A stretch of 17,513 nucleotides of DNA from Dunaliella salina. Taxonomy: Eukaryota; Chlorophyta; Chlorophyceae; Chlamydomonadales; Dunaliellaceae. A program made the position numbers and the translations under genes. Below the pieces are notes generated by a model. The model did not search any database. It saw only the letters and a list, made by a program, of their open reading frames with translations, and was not told where the DNA came from. The number at the start of each line of letters is the position of its first letter. The first letter of the stretch is position 1. Where the stretch lies: the NCBI GenBank assembly GCA_002284615.2, contig MU069582.1, forward strand, positions 425,753 through 443,265. Direction: 5' to 3'. Below are positions 1-7,880 of this stretch, in pieces.

Positions 1-32
<32 letters not shown>
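1..32. repeat. (TG)n microsatellite
   Basis: Sixteen uninterrupted TG dinucleotides open the window, followed by a purine-rich GAGTGAGAG run. The tract is cut by the window edge, so its full length is unknown. Confidence 0.95.
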
Positions 33-34
<2 letters not shown>

Positions 35-329
35 TGAGAGTGAGCAAGTGAAAAAGAAAAAAGTGCAGCAAAATGTGATGTGCATCAAACTTGTCTTGAT
101 TCATCATGGTTACAGGATTTGGATTTACATTTAACGACTTTGACGTCGTTTTTGAAAGAGTGGGACTCACTGTTGCAAGAGAAGCTGGACCTGAAGGCAC
201 GTGCTGGTTTGGAGTAAATGGGCAGATACCTGTTGTGGGTACGGTCAGTCAGGTGGGTAGAATGCCAGCCTTAGGATCAGGTCGTGACCAACAGACTACT
301 TGCAAACCTGTGTGCACTGTCCCCACGAG
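33..329. other. Stretch with no recognisable feature
   Basis: A short plus-strand frame (106-351, 81 codons) is open here but resembles nothing I know and has no supporting context. I see no repeat or RNA structure. Confidence 0.5.
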
Positions 330-1080
330 ACTTGCTTTTAGTGCGCTTTGATTCGTAAAAGTGCAAGCGCTGCCACGTTGGGGTAGTCAAAACAGCCACA
401 GATGTGACCAATTTCAATCGAGGAGTGCACTTAGGCGCTTGTAGTCACCTCGGCACTCGTCGGCTTCCCAGAAAGGGCTTCGGATATGCCATTAGAAGTG
501 CGAGGTATACAATAGTGCGCTTTTGTGTGCCGAAATTGCACTTTATGATCAAAAGCACGAAGACAAAGCGCGCATGCACACTGGAAAAGCTTTCAAAATT
601 TGTTGTTAGTTTGTTATTATGTTATGCACCCCTGTGTGTAGTTTCACGGCCCTGCCATCCAAATCATTAGCTGACTTGCAATTTTCCAGCAGACTGGGCA
701 GACATACGCTTTCAACATTGAAAATGCACGCTTTTATTTATGAAAGTGCTGTACAAAGCGCACAGGCTGTGCCCGAGTCCGCGGTGCAGAGATGGAATAA
801 GGCCAACTTGTGTTTCCAAATTTGTTTCTCTCATCCTCTTGTGCTGCTTCTGGCATTAGTACTACTTGCGAGTGCTCATAAACTTGTTCCTGGGAGCAGT
901 GTCAACAAATGCGCTTTCATGTCTCAAAGTGCATTTAAAAGTGCGTACAAAGCGCATACTAAGTGCGTACAAAAGCGCACTGTCTGTAGCGCACTCGCAG
1001 GCGAGGCAGAGCGCGCTATGTTGGAGCAAGAAAGTGAGCTTTGCCGACACAGAAAGCGCTCTACAGCTAGCGCTCGAGTC
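330..1080. repeat. AAAGCGC/AAAGTGC motif cluster 1 (dispersed)
   Basis: Copies of a short motif, AAAGCGC or AAAGTGC and its complement GCGCTTT, recur on both strands, for example near 338, 511, 565, 742, 754, 911, 925, 950 and 1050. A 22-bp near-duplicate occurs at 939 and 961 (AAGTGCGTACAAAGCGCA against AAGTGCGTACAAAAGCGCA). The motif makes several overlapping frames look open on both strands with Ser-Ala-rich translations (such as 619-1119 plus and 862-1116 minus). I regard these as artefacts of the repeat. The same motif forms a denser cluster at 1671-1941. Confidence 0.7.
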
Positions 1081-1082
1081 CA

Positions 1083-1090
1083 TATAAATA
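1083..1090 (+). promoter_or_regulatory. TATA-box-like sequence
   Basis: TATAAATA matches the eukaryotic TATA consensus and lies just after the last AGCGCT motif of cluster 1. No convincing gene follows, so function is unproven. Confidence 0.25.
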
Positions 1091-1670
1091 CGGTGCAACA
1101 CTTCTCGAATTTTCAATGAATGTCACGACTGTGCCTTCTAAAAATAACACAATTGAAAATTAAATTTCGATCAGCCCAACATTTCTTCTCTTGTGACCTC
1201 TGCGCAATTGTTTGACCGTGCCAGAACTCCCTCTCCACAACCCCCCCCTCTCCTCAATCCTGTCACTTACTCGACGTGGGCGTGGATGGAGCAGCTGCAT
1301 ATGGTGCTGGCCAGCTCCAGGACTTTGTGGTCTAGGTAACTGCTCAATGAATGACTGCTGCATGCGTGATGCCCCTCCACAGGATGCTCCCCGCACTGAG
1401 CATGATAGACTACGCACCACTCACATCTCCTGATGCTGTGCGTGTGCATGCAGGGCTGAGCAGGATAAGTTTGATGACGATTACCACTTTTCGCCCCTTC
1501 TCTCTCCCTTCGCCTGCGCTGCAGCCCACCCCATCAAGGATTAAGCATGCTGTGTTTGTTGCTGCACGTGTGCATGTGAGAAGGGCGCGCATGCAAGGAG
1601 GCCGGTCAACCTTGTGGAGAGCAGTTACACCTTCAGCACTCCGCGATTTTTGCGGTGGGGTTGCAGGAGA
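1091..1670. other. Stretch with no recognisable gene
   Basis: Frames of up to 110 codons (1351-1683 plus, 1160-1420 minus) overlap on both strands, and none resembles a known protein. A small hairpin-capable CCGC...GCGG occurs near 1641-1656. No other structure was noticed. Confidence 0.5.
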
Positions 1671-1941
1671 CAAAGCGCTTTGACGGGCGACACTTTCACC
1701 AGCGCATTTACAGCACTTTTAACAGCACTTTCTACACGCTTTCTACGCGCTTTTATAAAAGCGCGTGGAAAGCGCTCTGAAAGCGCTAGTAAAAGCGCAA
1801 ATCTCTAGCCAGGACAATGCTTTGAGAAAGCGCTTTTAACAGCGCTTTCAACAGCACTTTCTACGCGCTTTCTACGTGCTTTCATGAAAGCGCGTGGAAA
1901 GCGCACACAAAGTGCTGGAAAAGCGCTGAGGAAGCGCGGTC
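1671..1941. repeat. AAAGCGC cluster 2 with two tandem foldback hairpins
   Basis: Almost every 7 to 12 bases carries GCGCTTT, GCACTTT or the complement. Motifs left of each centre are mostly GCGCTTT and motifs right of it mostly AAAGCGC, so the block folds into two long imperfect hairpins. The first is centred on TTTTATAAAA (1751-1760), with a perfect 22-bp palindromic core at 1745-1766. The second is centred on TTTCATGAAA (1880-1889), with a 22-bp core at 1874-1895 that has one mismatch. The centres are about 129 bp apart and the left arms (CAGCACTTTCTAC...) match, so the hairpin unit is itself duplicated. Confidence 0.85.
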
Positions 1942-1972
1942 GCATCGGGACAGTGGTGGTGCTTCTGATCTG

Positions 1973-1979
1973 TATATAA
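1973..1979 (+). promoter_or_regulatory. TATA-box-like sequence
   Basis: TATATAA lies about 30 bp after the last GCGC motif of cluster 2 and about 70 bp before a weak plus-strand ORF. It could be a promoter element; nothing else supports it. Confidence 0.2.
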
Positions 1980-2048
1980 CAGAGGTTGACAATTATGTAC
2001 CACGATGCCACATTAACAACAATTGCAAAAATGTGACTGCAGGCTGCT

Positions 2049-2315
2049 TTGACGTTCAAGGACAGGTTCCTTATAGAAGTCCTCAATGTACAGGATGTGC
2101 CTTATCCCTCAGCATCCTCGCCTCCCTCTGCTTCGTCGCCGGTAACACAGGATGCCTCACCGGCCCCTGTTTTGTCACCAGTAACATCAAACGCCTCAGC
2201 TCCCTCTGTTATGTCATCGACAGAACCACATCCGACGGTCAGATATGTTTTCAAAGTCGGAAGCGGGAGAGATGAGCTTACCGGACATGTGGACTTGCCT
2301 GCAATCGTGTTGTAG
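2049..2315 (+). CDS. Weak ORF with Ser/Pro/Ala-rich in-frame repeat
   Basis: I do not recognise this protein. The frame is open for 88 codons and has no ATG near its start, so it would have to be an internal exon or a fragment. Residues about 22-56 contain roughly three copies of a 12-13 residue Ser/Pro/Ala-rich unit (PSASSPVTQDA, SPAPVLSPVTSNA, SAPSVMSS). The DNA period near 39 bp keeps the frame, which mildly favours coding. After the linker comes a charged segment (VRYVFKVGSGRDELTG) and a stop at 2313. It lies downstream of the AAAGCGC hairpins and a TATA-like box. A chance ORF over a GC-rich minisatellite is equally possible. Confidence 0.22.
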   Translation: MTFKDRFLIEVLNVQDVPYPSASSPPSASSPVTQDASPAPVLSPVTSNASAPSVMSSTEPHPTVRYVFKVGSGRDELTGHVDLPAIVL

Positions 2316-3300
2316 GAGTTGAATTTGAGTCAATTTAAAACAACAGACTTCGACAATATAGGAGTGATACAGTGTTACTACATGTATTTGTGTTGCAACG
2401 TTCAAAATCACAAGGAGTGTGTTAAAGAGTATCCGCTATTTTGCAATGACATGAACCATGGCTTATTCGCGTTTGCAATATTAATTCTGACAAACGTAAA
2501 AATTTGGATTTTTCTCTTTATTCGTTTGTTTGTTGCTTTCGTCTTGTTTCGATGAAGAACAACTACCAAGAATTATTCAATTAAATTGTCATAAAAACTT
2601 AATGTAAAAGCAGATGGAATTGCACATCTTCACAGCCCATTGAGGCCTCTTTACAACAGGGGTTTACAGGGAGAGCAGAAAAAGCCACCACACGAACAGC
2701 AGGACTGCCAGGCTGCATGCTCAGTACAAAAATTGTAATCGGACAAATAGTAAATTGTATGTTTCGCAGCACAACTGTACTGTCTATCCGCGTGGCATGG
2801 CAGCATCAGTACTTCTTTGAGTTGTTTTCAAATGTGCACCAGCGTTTGAACAAGGAAAACACCAAAGGGTCGGAAAATAGAGGGATCCCAAAGCAGTTCG
2901 TGGAAGCACACAAGGTAAGAGGCAGTGCACACAGGAGAAAGTTCGAAGTGGAGAGTTCAAAGGCAAAAGTGGAGTGCTCAAAAACACAATGCAACAAAGT
3001 GTCCAGAGGCACAATGGAACAGAGTTCAAACGAGAAGAGTGCAGAGGTGCACATGCCGCCCAGCTTCTATAGGCTCTCCGCGCTTGAGCAAGTTCATTTG
3101 TATACTGACCACCAAAGTTGAATGAAAATGTGTCCGGGACTGAAGATGTGTGCAAAACCACGAACTGCTGTGGACTCCATAATGTTGAGTCCGACATGTC
3201 TGCCTTCAAAGTGGTCGAGAGAGAATTATGTAGGGCACCAAAAAGAGTGTCTCGGAGGTTGGGCACTCCAATAGTGATGGGAAAAGTGGGTTGTTATCCA
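2316..3300. other. AT-richer stretch with no recognisable gene
   Basis: Overlapping frames up to 160 codons exist (2784-3266 minus, 2717-3121 plus). Their translations resemble no family I know, and both strands are open together. Around 2940-3050 short purine-rich words (GTTCAAA, AGTGGAG) recur, which explains the lack of stops. Confidence 0.45.
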
Positions 3301-3305
3301 CCACT

Positions 3306-3338
3306 AGTAGATAGAAGTAGATAGAAGCAGATAGATAG
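3306..3338. repeat. Short AGTAGATAGA tandem repeat
   Basis: About three units of a 10-bp AGTAGATAGA/AGCAGATAGA motif run head to tail, then shrink to a GATA-type tetranucleotide. Confidence 0.75.
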
Positions 3339-3618
3339 TAGGGAGGCCATTTTTTCATGCGCCCACTTTTGGAGGGCAGTATGGATGTGGGTTGGGAGAT
3401 CTCGCGAAGAAGAGTCTTTGAACTCCTTGCTAGAAAACTTTTTCAAGCACAGTTTTGCGAAAAGAAAGTCCTCGCAGCTCATGTGAATGTAGTTGGAGCA
3501 GGCATGAGGCCCCAGTATGCAACTTTTGGACGTCATGTGTCAATCCGAATAAAAACTATATATTCGGAATCCTGAGATCGAGAGCTATCAATTGGTATAT
3601 ACCGTAGGTGTGGGATTA

Positions 3619-3686
3619 CTTCGTACAGGGGTATTAATTTTTTACACTTCGTAGCGCTTCGTACCACTCCGTACCACTTCGTATTT
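3619..3686 (+). repeat. 10-bp phased subterminal repeats (CTTCGTA)
   Basis: CTTCGTA occurs at 3619, then at exact 10-bp steps at 3647, 3657, 3667 (as CTCCGTA) and 3677. The full unit is close to CTTCGTACCA. Further copies on the same strand lie near the other end at 4823 and 4857. Spacing of one helical turn suggests protein-binding sites, probably for transposase. Confidence 0.7.
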
Positions 3687-4160
3687 CAGCAGCATAATTT
3701 CGAGTGGTGCATAAGGCATTTCGTACCTCTAGTGCAGAGCCGCTGGGGGGATGCCGAAAGGCCGCTGGAACGTCAGCTTCCGCACAGGCTAGCTTGGGCA
3801 TCAGGCCAGACAGAGATTGGGCTGGTCAACCATGGTGCAGCTGTCCTGTGTGTGGCTCACACTTCATCAGACGTAATCCCTCATCATGGGCATGGGATTG
3901 GTGGCATTGGCTTGATCTTGTTCACTCCAATGGTTGCATGGTTCATGCAGCAGGCTGGGCCTGTAACGATATAAATAATGAATCAAGCGGGATGCTTTTA
4001 GGCGTCATCCGGGCGCATCAGTTTTTCAGTTATTCAGTCGTTCAGTCATCCGTTACAGGGCCAAAGGTGCATTAATTGTCAGAAGTTGACCATCTCATGC
4101 TGCCCGTCTTTTGCTACTTCTTCCAAAATCCTGCCACTTTCAAAATTTTTACAAGCCGCG

Positions 4161-4179
4161 CAGGTAGCAGGTAGCAGGT
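4161..4179. repeat. CAGGTAG 7-bp tandem repeat
   Basis: About two and a half tandem units of CAGGTAG lie in the middle of the TIR element. It is probably slippage. Confidence 0.6.
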
Positions 4180-4941
4180 ACCACGTGACTAGACGCGGCG
4201 CGCTTGGCTCTTAAGATGGTATTTGGGGGTCTTGTCATTGGCAGTTTTAATTTTTATTCGGACACTCAAAGTACTTAGGAAGGCCTCTGTGACCTCACAA
4301 GCGCCATAGCAGATGCAACGCTTGACCCTGTTTGCTTTTCGTGAGCTTGTAACCTTATGGGGACACTATTTACAACCTTAATGTAGGATAAAAATAATTG
4401 GAAGAGGACCCGGCAATGATTTCAGGTGATGGAATTTTTTAATCGGAAAATAAAAAAAGTAAAAAAAACCTCCCCCCCTTTCCCCCCCCACCGTGTTCCT
4501 CAACTAAAGTTGGAAGATTAAACTTAAATCAAACATGAATAGCACCATGAACGATTAACTCAAGGAGAGCAGCACCCTAAAGTTCAAGTTAGTGATTACC
4601 ACCCTCTTCCAAATTCGCACGATTGCTTAATGTCGAATTCAATGCATAAATTTTAGTAAAGTTTAATAGCTGTATTTAAGCAGAGTTGAGGAAAAATGCC
4701 TTGTCTTCACAGTCCTCTTCGATGGAGAGCATTGAATTAATTAATTTATTTATAGTGCCAGCGCGGCTTGTCAGGTAACTGCACTATTTATTTAATATGC
4801 ATATCGTACGAATTTCGTAACACTTCGTATTTGAGGGACAGGAATTATTTGTTTCACTTCGTAAGATTTCGTTTTTTGGCCAAATAATTAATTAACTTAC
4901 GAAGTAATCCCACACCTACGGTATATGGGTCCAATCGGAGA

Positions 4942-4971
4942 GGGTCGGGGGTGGTGGGTGGCTGAGGGGGG
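4942..4971 (+). other. G-quadruplex motif 1
   Basis: Four G-runs of 3, 5, 3 and 6 bases are separated by loops of 2, 4 and 7 bases. This meets the usual G3+N1-7 definition. It shares a 15-mer, GGGGGTGGTGGGTGG, with a second motif about 497 bp downstream. Confidence 0.65.
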
Positions 4972-5433
4972 TTCCGACTTTTTGGGACCCCCTTCCAGAA
5001 TTCTTCTGAGCCACTTCTACAGGATTATAAACATACCATCGGATTCCTCAGCTTGAGAACTGTCGATCGGCACCCTCTTTGGAGGAATTGGGTAAAAAGG
5101 GGGTCTCTGTGCATGAATCAGAGTCAGTGCCACATGTCCATGGTGTAGGCTGCTGGGGGTGTGGAGGCAAACATGCAGCAAACAAATCCAAACCTCCATG
5201 ATAGAGACAAGGTGTAATAAGTCCTTGCATGGTGAAGTTAGAAGTTCAATTTATGAACTCGCAAGCCACTTGTGGGTGTCTGGAGGGGCAGGTTTGTATG
5301 GGCGTCCATTTCCCAGTTTTTGCCCCATAACTCTGCTCTAACCCAGCATTCGATTTTGATTAGTATGCAGGTGGACGTGGAATTTAAAGAGGAGCAGATT
5401 GGTACCCTTTTAGTCTAGATTGGGGCACTGGAA
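4972..5433. other. Intergenic stretch between two G-rich copies
   Basis: Only short frames of about 60 codons occur on either strand, none recognised. The flanking G-rich segments are direct copies of each other, so this stretch may be the inside of a duplicated or mobile sequence. No terminal repeat beyond the G-rich segment is visible. Confidence 0.4.
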
Positions 5434-5466
5434 GGGGGGTTTTGGGGGTGGTGGGTGGGTCAGGGG
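5434..5466 (+). other. G-quadruplex motif 2
   Basis: G-runs of 6, 5, 3, 3 and 4 bases with loops of 4, 4, 1 and 3 make a strong G-quadruplex candidate. The segment continues as TCAGGGGAGTCCCG, parallel to CTGAGGGGGGTTCCG after motif 1. Confidence 0.7.
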
Positions 5467-5501
5467 AGTCCCGCCCAGAATTTTGACATGACGTCCTATA
5501 C

Positions 5502-5719
5502 TTTTTTTTTTTAATTTACCCTCCTGGAGCAGGTGCAATTTTTTGGTACATGCCAGCAAGCTTGGCTGCATAAAATGCCCCATACAGGATTTGGAAACGG
5601 TTGGGGGATGTCATGCCAACACATTTGCCCTGTGTGTTGTAAATGCTAGTTATGCGTGATGTGTAGGTTCCTGGAAGAAGAGGGGGGGGGGGGTAAGGAG
5701 GTGTTGTTGCAAGGTACAA
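5502..5719 (-). pseudogene. Retroelement protein fragment (GKCVGM module) with A-tract
   Basis: Translation on the minus strand gives SIYNTQGKCVGM at residues 25-36 followed by AFYAAK at 48-53. The host element at 9817-10188 has CIYNAKGKCVGM and AYEAAK with the same 12-residue spacing, and the DNA is also clearly similar. This is therefore a detached piece of the same protein family. There is no ATG start. The frame ends in TAA, and 11 consecutive A residues follow on the minus strand within a few bases. Upstream is a Pro-rich run encoded by a 12-base C/G homopolymer (5682-5693). It lacks every other domain of the parent. The A-tract could be a poly(A) relic or chance. Confidence 0.7.
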
Positions 5720-5738
5720 TAAAATAAGGCAAATTCGC

Positions 5739-5754
5739 CTGATTTCGAAATCAG
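5739..5754. repeat. 16-bp perfect palindrome
   Basis: CTGATTTCGAAATCAG reads the same on both strands. Its role is unknown. Confidence 0.8.
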
Positions 5755-5858
5755 AGAATACTCAAGGCTCACAAATGAGATCTCACAAACTCACACCAAT
5801 TGTTCCATGACCGCGTAAAGTTTATAACAGCGCGGTTCAGTAACAGGTGATGCTAGAT

Positions 5859-5964
5859 GCCGGGATGGCTGAGCCCGGATTTCACGAGGCCATTGTTATG
5901 TAACCAGCATTTGCAAGATCCAATCGCTCTGATGTCTACTTGAGGATTAGTGGGGTTCAAATCA
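5859..5964 (+). other. Possible tRNA-derived SINE (A-box and B-box like)
   Basis: GCCGGGATGGCTGAG at 5859-5873 resembles the start of a Leu/Ser tRNA and contains an A-box-like TGGCTGAGCCC (5866-5876). GGTTCAAATCA at 5954-5964 is close to the B-box consensus. The boxes are about 78 bp apart, wider than in a tRNA. No 3' acceptor strand complementary to GCCGGGA follows the B-box, so this is not an intact tRNA gene. A tRNA-derived SINE or a decayed tRNA are the alternatives; chance is possible. Confidence 0.25.
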
Positions 5965-6540
5965 AAGATGGTTTTGTTGTGCTGTGGTAAGTTTCTGCTG
6001 CCATACATTGGCTTTGTCGGGTTTTTTAAAGCCCTGTTTCTAACACATCAACAATGCAGGGTCTGAGCTACACACTGTTTGCCCTTATGGCCGGAACACA
6101 TGCAAAATCTGCGCAAAAGTGAAACGTTTTTGGCCTTGAGAGTAGTGTGAAAAATCTGTACTAGGGTGCATGCTGCCCGGGCATGATTGTTGTGCACTTA
6201 TCCTACATACAAATCGAGCCTTTTTGTGTCGAATGCTCCTTTTGCTGCTTGTATTTTCGCTTAAACTTGCAGATACAGCCAAGTTTTTCTGTCCTGCTTG
6301 TTTGCAATTTGTCTTGTGTCCTTGTTACAAACCTAAATTAGTTGGAACCGTATCTTTGTCTTGCGTGTAGCCACAACAACACAACAGTCCTTTTCCCCTA
6401 CCTTTGCGCAAGTTAGACTGTGTTCACTTAGTTTCCTAGAGAAAGTTGAGCGGCCAAACTTTATGGCTGAAGGCTTAACCTAATGTCACCTTGTAACCTT
6501 GTACTACAAGTTGTAGGGTCTTGTAACAGTTGTCCCATCC
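5965..6540. other. Stretch with no recognisable gene
   Basis: Short frames only (6085-6282 minus, 6170-6370 plus), both unrecognised. A small inverted word pair (CCTTGTACTACAAG) occurs near 6496-6509. Nothing else was seen. Confidence 0.45.
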
Positions 6541-6543
6541 ATA

Positions 6544-6655
6544 GTGTGGAGAATCTCCAGCCACCACTGCACGGTGTGGAGAATCTCCGGCCACCAGTGC
6601 AGACTCCTTGAAAGAAACTCTCCCGTCCCGGGGTGTGGAGCATCTCCAGCCACCC
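6544..6655 (+). repeat. Three-copy minisatellite with internal hairpin
   Basis: The unit GTGTGGAGAATCTCC followed by AGCCACC occurs at 6544, 6574 and 6633 with one or two changes. The spacings are 30 and 59 bp, so one unit appears lost or replaced. GGAGAATCTCC inside each unit can form a hairpin. Overlapping minus-strand frames through this block are repeat artefacts. Confidence 0.8.
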
Positions 6656-6896
6656 GCGGCTCCTTTTCCTCTGCCAGCCATGCTCCTTGAAGCGTGGATA
6701 GGTGGATGATGCGGAAATGGAGGGATGCACGCTCGGAGAGCGCTTACATTGGAATGCCGCGCGGGCTCCTTTCCGCGCCCACTGCTGTGGTGTGCACCGT
6801 CGCCTGGGCGCAAGAAACTCGGCTAGTAGGAATGCGAGTGTTGAGGATTGCCTATTTCTTTTTCAACTAGCCATGTTCACACCTCTAGGGGTTTAT
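6656..6896. other. Stretch with no recognisable feature
   Basis: A plus-strand frame at 6702-6938 (78 codons) is open but unrecognised. No other structure was noticed. Confidence 0.4.
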
Positions 6897-6920
6897 CGGG
6901 GTAATAACGTTATTACCCCG
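6897..6920. repeat. 24-bp perfect palindrome
   Basis: CGGGGTAATAAC is followed directly by its exact reverse complement, with no spacer. It could be a dimeric protein-binding site or the remnant tip of an inverted-repeat element. Confidence 0.9.
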
Positions 6921-7139
6921 GCAACTTCCGTTAGGTAAGCCTCCATAGGCTTATAGTCCACAAGAGTAAAAATGTTTATGATAAGGTCCATGAAGACTGA
7001 GGGGACAACGTAGCTTGACATCCGAGTATAGGCTGGTCAACACTGGTCAACGTGCATGACATTACATGTCATGCATCAGCGTGTCACTTGACGTGTTACA
7101 GGTCTAAACTTCAGGCTAAAGTCGCCTTTGCTGATTGCT
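6921..7139. other. Flank downstream of the host retroelement
   Basis: No ORF or repeat was recognised apart from a small inverted word pair (GCATGACATTA, TGTCATGC) near 7053-7074. The 3' end of the host element is placed at about 7140, where similarity to the other two tails stops. Confidence 0.4.
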
Positions 7140-7389
7140 AAGATAAGAAAAGTCTACGCAAACCAAAGGCCGCATGCATTAAGGGAAGGTCCTCTCATTG
7201 GAGAGCAAGAGGCCTCACCAGAAGGCCCTCAGAACCTACACTAGACACAGCTAGCCTAGGAGAGAGCCAGAAACAGATCTAATGGGGATCTGGGGGGTTG
7301 CTCGCCATGCCTTTGGCGCCCGGACTCTCCTTCTCCCGTCCTCCGCCGCCGCGTGCCCATCAAAACCCCTCCCAGAAGCCCCTTAATAG
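7140..7389 (-). other. 3' tail (UTR) of host element A
   Basis: Non-coding sequence after the nuclease frame. It is clearly similar to 13350-13640 read on the plus strand: 31 of 36 bases match between 7236-7271 (complement) and 13489-13524. More weakly it matches the tail of the nested copy at 10518-10635 (shared GATCCCCA, CCTTAAT and GCGTAG words in the same order). All three tails end in a GCGTAG...CTTTTTCTT-like sequence without a clear poly(A), which suggests an encoded 3' end. Confidence 0.65.
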
Positions 7390-7880
7390 CAAAGAGCGTG
7401 TCTAGTATCTCTGATAGTGTTTAATATTTGGATGGCATGGTCTAAGCTTGGCTGCTAGTGATTCGGCTTTTTGTTTGGTCAGGCCCAGATTTATGAGGGG
7501 TGTAATTGCATACTCATTGTAAAAGGTACCGGCCATACCAATTCAGATGATGTGTCAAGTCACTTTGTTATTCCTGTTTGGATTTCTTGAGCACCGGGTT
7601 TTAAGTCTGATTGCGGTGTGAGAGTGTTGAGTTGCTGCCCGTTCCAAAGTGATGAAGAGGTTTGTATTGGGACAGGATTTTAGCTCAACAAGGTGGATGT
7701 CCCTGTCTCGATGAGGAATCTTGGAAGGATCAAGGTGAGTTTGTCTGCCTGGAAGAGGGCACACAAAAATAGCATCAGGGTGGGTTTGGTGTCGGGCAGA
7801 GGGGCCGGTATAATTAGGGAAATCCCAGTCTGGAATAGCTCTTGATATGTTTTCAGGGACTTGTATGCCCTGATCCAGGA
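7390..7880 (-). pseudogene. PD-(D/E)XK-like endonuclease domain, copy A
   Basis: HPDAIFV followed about 25 residues later by HLVELK gives the D...E-x-K pattern of restriction-like endonucleases; the D codon is near 7774-7776 and the E near 7684-7686. A downstream QH (ATQH) fits the family. After stops near 7555 the same protein continues as MAGTFYNEY and LGLTKQKAESLAAKL. This matches the nested copy's VGGVIYTPH and LGLDTFKATKLVRKL position by position. In restriction-like-endonuclease non-LTR elements (R2/NeSL-type knowledge) such a domain nicks the target DNA. Here it is split by at least three stops and is presumably inactive. The family assignment rests on motifs only. Confidence 0.65.

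Larger units (their letters stand above)
3598..4925. mobile_element. Non-autonomous DNA transposon with TIRs
   Basis: The sequence at 3598-3625 is repeated exactly, inverted, at 4898-4925 (28 bp). The outer TATA on each side can be read as a 4-bp target duplication, or its inner TA as a 2-bp one. The element proper then runs 3602-4921 with termini starting CCGTAGGTGTGGGATTACTT. No transposase is visible: the inside has only short random frames, so it would rely on an enzyme made elsewhere. Perfect TIRs suggest a fairly recent insertion. A TA duplication fits the Tc1/mariner/pogo group, but without a transposase the superfamily is inference. Confidence 0.85.

Noticed and set aside
619..1119. 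166-codon plus-strand ORF
   Set aside because: Its Ser-Ala-rich pattern comes from the AAAGCGC/AAAGTGC repeat, and the opposite strand is open at the same place.
2784..3266. 160-codon minus-strand ORF
   Set aside because: Composition reflects recurring GTTCAAA/AGTGGAG words; a second minus frame and a plus frame are open over the same bases and no family is recognised.
5859..5964. Intact tRNA-Leu or tRNA-Ser gene
   Set aside because: No 3' acceptor strand pairs with GCCGGGA and the A-box to B-box distance is too long for a tRNA without an obvious intron.
6461..6813. Two overlapping minus-strand ORFs with internal repeats
   Set aside because: The apparent protein repeats are the 30-bp minisatellite read in two frames.
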